Positions 1 through 5,411 of a stretch of DNA of 5,411 nt are shown piece by piece. Made by a program: the position numbers and the translations under genes. Numbering within the stretch: the first letter of the stretch is position 1; each line of letters opens with the position of its first letter. The stretch comes from Burkholderiaceae bacterium (lineage in GTDB: Bacteria; Pseudomonadota; Gammaproteobacteria; Burkholderiales; Burkholderiaceae). The notes under the pieces are model-generated. The model did not search any database. It saw only the letters and a program-made list of their open reading frames with translations, and was not told the DNA's origin. The stretch spans positions 1 through 5,411 of the forward strand of contig JAKONL010000008.1 in the NCBI GenBank assembly GCA_022701965.1, written 5' to 3'.

Positions 1-61
1 GAAATATTACTGGAGCGAAAAACGCATGCTATAGCGCAGCAAATACGCCATCTCGTATCAC

Positions 62-87
62 GGCATCACAACAAGGCTGTGATAGCC
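62..87. repeat. Imperfect inverted repeat, possible operator or hairpin
   Basis: The arms ATCACA (65-70) and TGTGAT (78-83) are perfect complements around a 7-base centre. Flanking GGC (62-64) and GCC (85-87) extend the pairing if one A at 84 is bulged. The half-sites resemble a CRP box but in the inverted order, so I do not call it a CRP site. It could bind a dimeric regulator or form a small RNA hairpin. There is no T-run, so a terminator is unlikely. Confidence 0.3.
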
Positions 88-119
88 AGCATTTTGTACA
101 CCAACTCACTTTTTAGCTG

Positions 120-134
120 TTGCGATATACGCAA
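120..134. promoter_or_regulatory. LysR-type-like palindrome (T-N11-A)
   Basis: TTGCG (120-124) and CGCAA (130-134) are complementary arms around ATATA. T121 and A133 give the T-N11-A spacing within a palindrome that is classical for LysR-type regulator binding sites. The site lies in the AT-rich stretch, where a promoter would be plausible. No LysR-family gene is visible in the window, so the assignment rests on pattern alone. Such short palindromes also arise by chance. Confidence 0.25.
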
Positions 135-239
135 TACAACAATAATTATGTTTAATTTAGTTATAAAAGTTTGATTGATTTGCGTCCCGACAGCAACCTA
201 GCTTACGCCAGCGGATTTCCGCCAGATCCTTTGTCAGTT

Positions 240-279
240 GTATGCGATCAGCCAGTCGAGCCACGTTGGTGGCGCATAC
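240..279. repeat. Nested inverted repeat downstream of flavoprotein remnant
   Basis: GTATGCG (240-246) and CGCATAC (273-279) are perfect 7-base complementary arms. Inside them, CCAC (261-264) and GTGG (269-272) form a second short pairing with a 4-base loop, directly next to the right arm. On the minus strand this lies 29 bases past the stop codon of the flavoprotein remnant, where a terminator would be expected. No T-run follows, so it is not a typical intrinsic terminator. It may be an RNA hairpin or chance. Confidence 0.3.
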
Positions 280-307
280 TCCCGCGCAGTTGCCAGCAGC
301 CGCGCGC

Positions 308-1115
308 CTAACGACAAGGCGAGGTGCCGCCGGCATGGAGCGCCAGCGGCGCGCCGGCCACGTCGCCGCAGGTGCGGCCCTGGCACGGGCCCATGCCGCA
401 GCGCGTCCAGGCCTTGAGCTGGTTGAGACTGCGCGCGCTTTCAAGCGCGGCGGCATCGATTTCGGCACGGGTGATGTCCTCGCAGCGGTAGACGACGGTA
501 TCGGGCGCGATGCCCGCGACGGCGCTCTCGCGCAGTGCCATCAGGCCGGCAATCGCGCGCCCGAAGCGCGCCGGCCGGCACCAGGCGCGCAGAGCCGCGG
601 CCCGCTCGCCGGCGTACTTTTCCTCATCGAGGCGACCCTGGTCGAAGGCGCAGGCCAGCGCGGCGAGCTCGCCGTGCGCCCCTGCGGCGGCACTCGCGAT
701 GCCGGCGCCATCACCCGCGACATAGAAGCCGGTGATGCTTGTGCGGCCATCCTCGTCGGTCTCGGCAATCCAGCCGCCGCGCGAGGCGTCGCAGCGGTGG
801 CGCGCGCAGCAGGCGCGTCGCGTCGGTGCTCGGCACCAGGCCGTGGCCGACGGCCAGGCAGTCGGCGTCGATCGATCGCGGCTCGCCGTCGGCACGCGGC
901 AGGCCGCTCGCGTCGACCGGCTGCACCCACACGCGCAAGCCGTTCCCGCAGGCCTCGGCCGCCCGCACGCCGTGCCGGTAGAGCACGGGCACGCGAGCCT
1001 GCCACAATGCCACCTGCCATCGCATGCCCTGCCAGAGCAGTTCGGCCTGCCCAGCGAGCATGGGCAGCCATTCGGCGCGCCTGCTGCGCCACGCGGCGTG
1101 CCCGCCGTGGCAGCA
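308..1115 (-). pseudogene. FAD/NAD(P)-dependent oxidoreductase, HcnB/opine oxidase A-like, broken
   Basis: This is a remnant of a flavoprotein of the hydrogen cyanide synthase HcnB / opine oxidase subunit A type. Such enzymes carry FAD- and NAD-binding domains and a C-terminal BFD-like [2Fe-2S] region. The upstream part (about 1100 to 806) reads in one frame as the middle of the family, with RVPVLYRHGV, then SIDADCLAVGHGLVPST and TRLL. After the CG run at 801-806 the homology continues in another frame with RHRCDASRGGW, DGRTSITGFYVAGDGAGI, YRCEDIT and LNQLKAWTRCGMGPCQG. No N-terminal FAD-binding GxGxxG domain is present: the first frame meets a TAG at 1116-1118, right beside the stop of the preceding Gfo/Idh gene. 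The usual Cys-x-Cys of the iron-sulfur motif is Tyr-Arg-Cys. The C-terminus may also be slightly short. With a missing N-terminus and a frameshift, the gene is very unlikely to make an active enzyme. The substrate cannot be told. Confidence 0.82.
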
Positions 1116-1122
1116 CTAGCCG

Positions 1123-2289
1123 TCACCAGGGAGTCCATTTCGCCTCGCTTGCCGCCGACGCGAGGGTGCGCTCGACGAAGCGCACGCCGCGCGCGCCGTC
1201 CTCGACGCGCGGGTAGACGGCGTCCGGTGGATCGCCCGATGCGCCCGCGAGCCGGGCTCGGATGGCCGCGAATATGCCGGCGTAGACATCGGCGAACGCC
1301 TCGATGAAGCCTTCGGGATGGCCGCTGGGCAGCCGGTTGTCGCGCAGAGCCGCCGCGTGCAACGATGGCGAGCCGCGCGTGACACGCCGCGCCGGCCCGT
1401 CGAGCGGCCGATGAAGGAGTTCGTCAGGCTGCTCCTGGCGCCATTCGATCGTCCCGAGCGTGCCGGCGAAGCGCAGGCGCAGGTCGTTCTCCACGCCCGA
1501 ATTGATCTGCGAGGCCACCAGCACGCCGCGCGCGCCGTTGGAAAAGCGCAGCACCAGGTTGGCGTCGTCGTCCAGCGCCCTTCCCGGCACCAGCGCGCCG
1601 AGGTCGGCGCACAGGCTTTCGATCTGCAGTCCGGTGACGGTGCCGATCAGGTTCTCCGCGTGCGAGCCGATGGCGCCCGCCGCACCGCTGCGCACGGGAT
1701 CGACGCGCCAGCCGGCCTGCTTATTGTTGCCCTTCTCGAGCGCGGTCGCGAGCCAGCCCTGGCTGTATTCGCATACCACCTTGCGCACCGTGCCGAGCTC
1801 GCCGGCCGCGACCATGGCGCGCGCCTGCCGCACCATCGGATAGCCGCTGTAGTTGTAGGTGACGCCGAAGACCGTACCCTGCCGCGCGACGGCGGCGACC
1901 AGCGCCTCGGCCTGCGCGCAGGTGTGCACCAGCGGCTTGTCCCACACGACGTGGAAGCCGGCCTCGACGAAAGCCCAAGCCACCGGAAAGTGCACGTGGT
2001 TGGGGGTGACGATAACGACGAAATCGATGCGCTCATCAGCTGGCCGCCGCAGTTCGTCGGCCAGCAGCGCAGCCCAGTCGCCGTGGTTGCGCCCGTCGTC
2101 CAGGAGCAGGTCTTGCCCCGAGGCACGCGCCTTCTCCGGACTCGATGACAGTGCACCCGCCACCAGCTCGGCCTGGCCGTCGAGCGCGATCGCATGGCGG
2201 TGCACTGCGCCGATGAAGGCGTTGCGCCCGCCGCCGACCATGGCGTAGCGCAGCCGGCGATGGGCGGGTGGGAGCGCCGCCGCGCTCAT
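1123..2289 (-). CDS. Gfo/Idh/MocA family oxidoreductase
   Basis: The 388-residue protein has the usual length for this family of NAD(P)-dependent dehydrogenases, which act in the cytoplasm on sugars, polyols and related compounds. The N-terminal Rossmann fold shows [10 protein letters not shown] (residues 18-27), followed by [10 protein letters not shown] (93-102). The conserved Lys lies in WDKP (116-119). The C-terminal dehydrogenase domain follows, with GAIGSH at 205-210. Family members usually have D-x-x-x-H at this point. Here His210 is present but position 206 is Ala (GCC, 1672-1674), so a residue normally involved in catalysis appears lost. The ATG at 2289 overlaps the stop of the isomerase remnant as ATGA and has a good ribosome binding site (AGGGAGAG, 2293-2300), so this start is well supported. 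The pairing with an isomerase/epimerase is common in sugar or inositol catabolic clusters. The exact substrate is unknown. The gene is the only uninterrupted one in the left half, and the decay around it raises doubt about its activity. Confidence 0.9.
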   Translation of the reverse strand: MSAAALPPAHRRLRYAMVGGGRNAFIGAVHRHAIALDGQAELVAGALSSSPEKARASGQDLLLDDGRNHGDWAALLADELRRPADERIDFVVIVTPNHVHFPVAWAFVEAGFHVVWDKPLVHTCAQAEALVAAVARQGTVFGVTYNYSGYPMVRQARAMVAAGELGTVRKVVCEYSQGWLATALEKGNNKQAGWRVDPVRSGAAGAIGSHAENLIGTVTGLQIESLCADLGALVPGRALDDDANLVLRFSNGARGVLVASQINSGVENDLRLRFAGTLGTIEWRQEQPDELLHRPLDGPARRVTRGSPSLHAAALRDNRLPSGHPEGFIEAFADVYAGIFAAIRARLAGASGDPPDAVYPRVEDGARGVRFVERTLASAASEAKWTPW

Positions 2290-2780
2290 CGTCTCTCCCT
2301 GGCGAAGACGGCGTCGAAGGCGCCGGCCGCCGGCTCGAAGTCGAGCCGTCTGCAGAAGGCCGCGCTCTCGGTGGCGCCGTGCACGCGGTCCATGCGGCTG
2401 TCCTCACACTCGACGCTCAAGGGGCCGGCATAGCCGATGTCGTTGAGCGCGACGATCACCGATTCGAAATCGATCATGCCGCGCCCCACGCTGCGGAAGT
2501 CCCAGAAGCGCCGCGCGTCGCCGAAGCTGGTGTGGCCACCAAACACGCCGACGGTGCCGTCGCCCTTGCCTCACCACACGTCCTTTATGTGGGGGTTGTG
2601 GATGCGATCGTGGAACCGTCGGATGAACCGGACATAGTCTACGCCCTGGTAGCCCAGGTGGCTGGGGTCGAAGTTGAAGCCGAAGCGGCGATGGCCTTGC
2701 ACGGCCTCGATCGCGCGTTCGTGAAAGGGAGCGACGGTCTCCCAGCCAGCCGGAAAGACCAAGGGCAATGGCGGCCCCAA
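2286..2780 (-). pseudogene. Sugar phosphate isomerase/epimerase (TIM barrel), truncated with in-frame stop
   Basis: This is the C-terminal part of a xylose-isomerase-like TIM-barrel protein of the sugar phosphate isomerase/epimerase group. Clear family sequence begins at about 2720 with ERAIEAV. It continues through [20 protein letters not shown] (metal-site Asp and His) and HIKDVW. A TGA at 2571-2573 interrupts it. The same frame resumes directly with [20 protein letters not shown], then [10 protein letters not shown] and [17 protein letters not shown], and ends at 2286. Relatives usually have a second Trp at the TGA position, so a single TGG-to-TGA change explains the stop. From about 2720 to 2819 the frame stays open, but I cannot match it to the family. 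A TAG at 2820-2822 closes it upstream. About half or more of the usual length (roughly 300-340 residues) is therefore missing at the 5' end, with no credible start codon or ribosome binding site. The downstream Gfo/Idh gene overlaps its stop codon, showing that both once formed one operon. Confidence 0.85.
2293..2300 (-). promoter_or_regulatory. Ribosome binding site of the Gfo/Idh gene
   Basis: AGGGAGAG on the minus strand lies 3 bases before the ATG at 2289 and is a strong purine-rich match to the anti-Shine-Dalgarno sequence. It sits inside the last codons of the isomerase remnant. It supports the ATGA-coupled start, and could allow initiation even though translation of the remnant upstream is interrupted. 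Confidence 0.6.
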
Positions 2781-2958
2781 AGCTGCAGGATGCCCGTCGC
2801 CGAGGCCGACCCGGCTTCTCTACAGGCCTCCCAGGACGATCCGACCCTTCATCGGCCCGGTCGCTTCGTCAAGCCACCGGTGCGAAATCCCGGGACGATG
2901 TCAGGTCGCAGCGATCCTCAGCACGACCATCGGCCTGACGTACCGACGCATCAATCGG
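2781..2958. other. Unassigned junction between thioesterase gene and isomerase remnant
   Basis: After the thioesterase stop codon and before the recognisable isomerase sequence, no frame on either strand gives a protein I recognise. On the minus strand the longest start-to-stop piece in the isomerase frame is a 10-codon ATG frame (2852 down to 2820). There is no transposase, no obvious direct repeat and no T-run terminator. It probably contains the breakpoint at which the isomerase gene lost its 5' end. Without a terminator here, transcription from the ior operon may read into the left-hand genes. Confidence 0.45.
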
Positions 2959-3369
2959 CTAGCGGTAGGCTTCGATCGACCGCCTGAGATCCGACGGCAT
3001 CTCCGAAGGTTTCATCGACTGCATGTCGACGAACACGAACGTGCCCGCGGCCCTCACCCTCGCCGATCCTTCCTGGCCCACGAGATCCACGACCAGCGCG
3101 ACGGAACTGCGGCCCGCCTCCTTCACCCTCAGCACACAGAGCAGGGTCTCGCCCAACCTGCTTGGCGCCATGAAATGGAAATCCAGCCTGACCATCGGGA
3201 TCGCGATCCCACGGACACGATGCAGGCCATCGAATCCGACACCGAGGCCGTGCCCGAACCAGTGCTCGACCGTGTCGTTGACCATTTCGGCATAGCGCGG
3301 ATAGAAGACGATGCCCGCGGGATCGCAGTGCCTGAAGCCGACTTCCACCTTCATTTCATGACAGTTCAT
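2959..3369 (-). CDS. 4HBT-fold acyl-CoA thioesterase
   Basis: The 136-residue protein is a single hot-dog-fold thioesterase of the 4-hydroxybenzoyl-CoA thioesterase/YbgC type. Such enzymes hydrolyse acyl- or aryl-CoA to the free acid and CoA in the cytoplasm, usually as homotetramers. The signature is HCDPAGIVFYPRYAEM (residues 14-29), with Asp16 in the position of the catalytic Asp of the Pseudomonas 4HBT enzyme. The length is typical. I chose the ATG at 3369 because it follows the iorB stop by 13 bases and has a GGGG-containing purine stretch upstream. The next ATG at 3354 would also leave the motif intact. The frame is open further up to 3429, inside iorB, but that extension has no family character. 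Placement directly after iorAB suggests that it acts on aryl-acetyl-CoA (phenylacetyl-, hydroxyphenylacetyl- or indoleacetyl-CoA), possibly to release the free acid or to recover CoA. This is inference from context. Confidence 0.9.
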   Translation of the reverse strand: MNCHEMKVEVGFRHCDPAGIVFYPRYAEMVNDTVEHWFGHGLGVGFDGLHRVRGIAIPMVRLDFHFMAPSRLGETLLCVLRVKEAGRSSVALVVDLVGQEGSARVRAAGTFVFVDMQSMKPSEMPSDLRRSIEAYR

Positions 3370-3382
3370 GTCCGGCACCCCG

Positions 3383-4933
3383 TCAGGCCAGCGAATGATT
3401 CCGGCCCCGGCCAGGCTCAGGATGCACATCGGTGGTGGCGATCGTTCGCATCATGGCCGCCAACGCGACGCCGCCTTCGTCCGCGAGCGCGGCTTCCCGC
3501 AGTGCCCTGACCTTGGAGGCCGAATCGCTGGCAGGCAGCTTGTCGAGCACGGACATGATGGCCTTGAAGTTGCGCATGCCCCGGGCATGGGTGTCGCTGT
3601 AGCCTTTGATCAGACGCTGGCATTCGGCGATCTCGCAGGCCAGCCTGTAGTCCTGTCCAGCCGCTCGCTCGATGCGCCCGAGCCAGTCCGAGATCTCGAT
3701 CATCTCGTGGCGATAGCGCAGCGAATACCTGCGCACGCCCTTGAATCTGGACACGCCATACAGCATCAGGAATCCGACCAGCGACGAGCTGCGAACGACC
3801 CGCCCATGGCGCGTCATCGGGCCGAGCAGCCAGCGCGCGAGCCTGGACCGGGAGACGAACCGACCCAGGGCCGAGGGCAACGTGTCCGCGATCTCCTCGA
3901 TCCTCGGATGGAAGTACTCGTTGATGCGCACGATCTGATCGGGCGCGGCGCCGATTTCCTGGCGGACGCGCTCGAATCTCGACCTGCGGATCTTCAGTTC
4001 GGCGACGCGGGGCAGATCCTCGAACGTCATCCACAGCGCCAGATGGCGTGCCACTTCGTTCGTCAACCGGAAAGAGCCATCGCCTCGGGCCTCGTCGAGC
4101 CGATGCAAGGCGTCCATCTTGTCCAGATAGAGCTCGGCATAACGTCTGGACTGATAGTCCGAAGTCTTCGTGACCCCGGCTTGCAGCATCCCGTGGGTCG
4201 AGGTCGGGTAGTCGCGCCTGATTCGCTCCGCGAGGTCCACGAGTCGGGCATCGATCGCGGTCGAACGGGCCGCGTCCGTTGCCCCGTCTCCGGATCGACC
4301 GTCCGTCGCCGCGGAAAATCCCGCGGCGAAGGCCTTCAGGCTCGTGGCGACGCCCACGCCGCCCTCCCGGATGGCATCCTCGCACCGCTCGCGTGGCAGG
4401 CCCGGAAGACCCGCTGCCGCCAGCGCGCCGAACAGGCTCGCGCTGACCACGCTTCCCGCCTTCTCGGCAATGGCGGCGAAATCGCGCAGGACGAGCTCGC
4501 GCGACGCCCTGTCGCATTGCGTCCGGAAGGCGTTGGAATCCATCCGGCCGTCACCCATCGCCATCTTTTCCTGCAGGGCGTAGACCCGGTGCGACGAGGC
4601 GATCAGTAGCGTTCGGTCGGGAGTCACCAGACCGCGCTGGACGGCGCGCGCGGCCTCCATGAGTTCAGATGCGATCACCACGTCCACGTCGCCGGGGGTC
4701 GGCATCAACGCGAGGATCGGCTGCTCCCCCGTCCCCCGGGTCACCGGGAGAATCTCGACGTAATAGATGGTCGCGCCGGTGCGCTGGGCCACCCCGGGAA
4801 CGGAGGTCGACTGCGCGTGGAAACCCTGGCGCTCGGCGGTCTGGACGATCCAGTCGGCGAGGACGCCACCGCCTTCGCCGCCCATCGCCAGGATGGCGAT
4901 CTTGAGAGGGCGCATGGGGGCTTCATGCCGCAT
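3383..4933 (-). CDS. iorB: Indolepyruvate ferredoxin oxidoreductase, beta subunit (with DUF6537-like C-terminus)
   Basis: The 516-residue protein is the beta subunit of the thiamine-diphosphate, iron-sulfur enzyme that converts aryl pyruvates and CoA to aryl-acetyl-CoA, CO2 and reduced electron carrier. The N-terminal third is a pyruvate-ferredoxin oxidoreductase gamma-type domain, with GGEGGGVLADW (18-28) and VPGVAQRTGATIYY (45-58). Archaeal IorB ends at about 200 residues. Here some 300 more follow (for example RRDYPTSTHGML and WLLGPMTRHGR), matching the DUF6537-type extension known in proteobacterial members and in fused IorAB proteins. It has no Cys cluster of its own. The start at 4933 has GGGAG seven bases upstream and overlaps the iorA stop by 11 nt, which indicates translational coupling. 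An ATG six codons further in (4915) is a weaker alternative. No lesion is visible and length is normal for this form, so it is probably functional. Confidence 0.93.
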   Translation of the reverse strand: MRHEAPMRPLKIAILAMGGEGGGVLADWIVQTAERQGFHAQSTSVPGVAQRTGATIYYVEILPVTRGTGEQPILALMPTPGDVDVVIASELMEAARAVQRGLVTPDRTLLIASSHRVYALQEKMAMGDGRMDSNAFRTQCDRASRELVLRDFAAIAEKAGSVVSASLFGALAAAGLPGLPRERCEDAIREGGVGVATSLKAFAAGFSAATDGRSGDGATDAARSTAIDARLVDLAERIRRDYPTSTHGMLQAGVTKTSDYQSRRYAELYLDKMDALHRLDEARGDGSFRLTNEVARHLALWMTFEDLPRVAELKIRRSRFERVRQEIGAAPDQIVRINEYFHPRIEEIADTLPSALGRFVSRSRLARWLLGPMTRHGRVVRSSSLVGFLMLYGVSRFKGVRRYSLRYRHEMIEISDWLGRIERAAGQDYRLACEIAECQRLIKGYSDTHARGMRNFKAIMSVLDKLPASDSASKVRALREAALADEGGVALAAMMRTIATTDVHPEPGRGRNHSLA

Positions 4934-5411
4934 ATCGGATCTCCCGCGCGGCCAGCCGGCGCTGTATCGGATCGATGATGGCGTTCGACAGCCTGTGGCC
5001 CAGGCGCTCGAACCGTCCCGGGTTGCGTACCACCTCGATCCGGTAGAAGGACGGACAGAGCACGGCCGCATGGGAGACCTCCCCGCAGTGTCCGCACCCG
5101 ACGCAACTCGACTCGACCGTGGCCACGGGCTCCCGCCGCAGAGGATCGGGGTTGTCCTTGATAGTCAGCGAGGGACACCCCGACAACCGGATGCACGAGT
5201 GGTCCCCGGTGCAGGTCTCCGCATCCACACCGAACTTCTCCTGCACGACACGTGCCCCCGCCTTCAGGCGCTCCCGGACCTGGGGCTTGACGCGACGCTG
5301 CTTGTTGAGCATGCACTCGGACTGCGCGATCACCACCTTGGGTCCGGCGTCCCCGGAGGTCAGCGCATCCGAGAGCGCCTTCTTCATCGCCTTGAGGTCG
5401 TAGGTGCGAGA
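4923..5411 (-). CDS. iorA: Indolepyruvate ferredoxin oxidoreductase, alpha subunit, C-terminal part
   Basis: The last 162 residues are visible and the gene runs off the right edge, so the start and the thiamine-diphosphate domains are not seen. The frame is open without interruption from 5411 to the TGA at 4923-4925. The first visible residues are SRTYDLKAMKKAL, followed by GPKVVIAQSECMLNKQRR, typical for the end of the catalytic part of IorA. The ferredoxin-like C-terminus follows. One group is CTGDHSCIRLSGCPSLT, with Cys spaced C-x5-C-x5-C. The second is CVGCGHC followed by a further Cys in VLCPSF, giving C-x2-C-x2-C-x9-C. These should bind [4Fe-4S] clusters that pass electrons to ferredoxin. 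The DH in the first group, in place of a C-x2-C spacing, appears to be normal for proteobacterial members, but I state that from memory. It is coupled to iorB by an 11-nt overlap. Confidence 0.93.
   Translation of the reverse strand, partial: SRTYDLKAMKKALSDALTSGDAGPKVVIAQSECMLNKQRRVKPQVRERLKAGARVVQEKFGVDAETCTGDHSCIRLSGCPSLTIKDNPDPLRREPVATVESSCVGCGHCGEVSHAAVLCPSFYRIEVVRNPGRFERLGHRLSNAIIDPIQRRLAAREIRYAA
4941..4945 (-). promoter_or_regulatory. Ribosome binding site deciding the iorB start
   Basis: GGGAG on the minus strand lies seven bases before the ATG at 4933 and inside the iorA coding end. The alternative ATG at 4915 has only a weak GAAG upstream. This favours the longer form starting MRHEAPM and an overlap of 11 nt with iorA. 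Confidence 0.55.

Larger units (their letters stand above)
1..307. other. AT-rich non-coding edge, no gene recognised
   Basis: No reading frame here resembles a protein I recognise. Bases 1-180 are clearly richer in A+T than the rest of the window, most strongly at about 121-180. Composition changes to the GC-rich background between about 180 and 300. The stretch lies downstream of the decayed flavoprotein gene on the minus strand. It holds three small inverted repeats, listed separately. It could be an intergenic regulatory region of a gene beyond the left edge, or DNA of different origin. I see no convincing sigma-70 promoter with correct spacing and no terminator with a T-run. Confidence 0.5.

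Noticed and set aside
65..83. CRP binding site
   Set aside because: The half-sites are in the inverted order (TCACA then TGTGA) with a 7-base spacer, not the TGTGA-N6-TCACA arrangement.
211..222. GCGGATTTCCGC palindrome as an intrinsic terminator
   Set aside because: The stem is only 4-5 base pairs and no T-run follows on either strand.
157..468. Minus-strand open frame of 103 codons at the left edge
   Set aside because: It overlaps the better supported flavoprotein frame, which carries the CGMGPCQG motif. Its own sequence is Arg/Ala-rich, then turns into AT-rich edge sequence without any domain.
242..1216. Long plus-strand open frame of 324 codons
   Set aside because: It is rich in Arg, Ala and Pro without any recognisable domain. 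It lies opposite the flavoprotein remnant and the end of the Gfo/Idh gene, as expected for a shadow frame in GC-rich DNA.
1318..2148. Plus-strand open frame of 276 codons opposite the Gfo/Idh gene
   Set aside because: It mirrors the codon pattern of the real gene on the other strand and has no family motif or ribosome binding site that I can see.
2571..2573. TGA as a selenocysteine codon or programmed readthrough site
   Set aside because: The family has Trp rather than Cys at this place, the gene is also truncated at its 5' end, and I see no selenocysteine-type hairpin just downstream. A plain nonsense mutation is simpler.
2781..2958. Insertion sequence remnant at the isomerase/ior junction
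   Set aside because: I looked for terminal inverted repeats, a target duplication and transposase fragments and found none.
3368..4609. Plus-strand open frame of 413 codons opposite iorB
   Set aside because: Although long, it shows low-complexity, His/Arg-rich sequence without a domain and lies wholly opposite the well-supported iorB and thioesterase genes.

Overview
The window is GC-rich with strongly GC-biased third positions. Everything coding that I can support lies on the minus strand. The protein types are an aryl-pyruvate oxidoreductase with a DUF6537-type beta subunit, a 4HBT thioesterase, a Gfo/Idh/MocA dehydrogenase, a TIM-barrel sugar isomerase/epimerase and an HcnB/opine-oxidase-like flavoprotein. 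Together they suggest a betaproteobacterium of the Burkholderiales (Bordetella/Achromobacter/Burkholderia-like). This is inference from gene content and composition, not a species identification.

Right half (5411 down to 2959): an intact, tightly packed operon, read right to left. It holds the C-terminal end of iorA (cut by the window edge), a full-length iorB overlapping iorA by 11 nt, and a small 4HBT acyl-CoA thioesterase 13 nt further on. By family knowledge, IorAB oxidatively decarboxylates aryl pyruvates (indolepyruvate, phenylpyruvate, hydroxyphenylpyruvate) to aryl-acetyl-CoA. The thioesterase could release the free acid and CoA.

Left half (2780 down to 308): three catabolic genes in the same direction, two of them broken. 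The sugar isomerase/epimerase lacks its 5' part and has an in-frame TGA where the family usually has Trp. The Gfo/Idh/MocA oxidoreductase is open from end to end and coupled to the isomerase by an ATGA overlap, but has Ala where the usual catalytic-domain Asp is expected. The FAD oxidoreductase lacks its N-terminal FAD-binding region, carries a frameshift at a CG repeat, and has lost one Cys of its iron-sulfur motif. This looks like a former sugar/polyol or amino-acid catabolic cluster in decay. It meets the ior operon at an unassigned stretch of about 180-240 bases, and the flavoprotein remnant follows the Gfo/Idh stop directly.

Left edge (1-307): no gene recognised. The first 180 bases are distinctly AT-rich compared with the rest and contain small palindromes of the kind seen in operators.

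I see no CRISPR array, tRNA, rRNA, transposase or defence system. The window does not appear to hold a new biological system. Its interest lies in the precise lesions of the decaying cluster and in the ior operon with its attached thioesterase.
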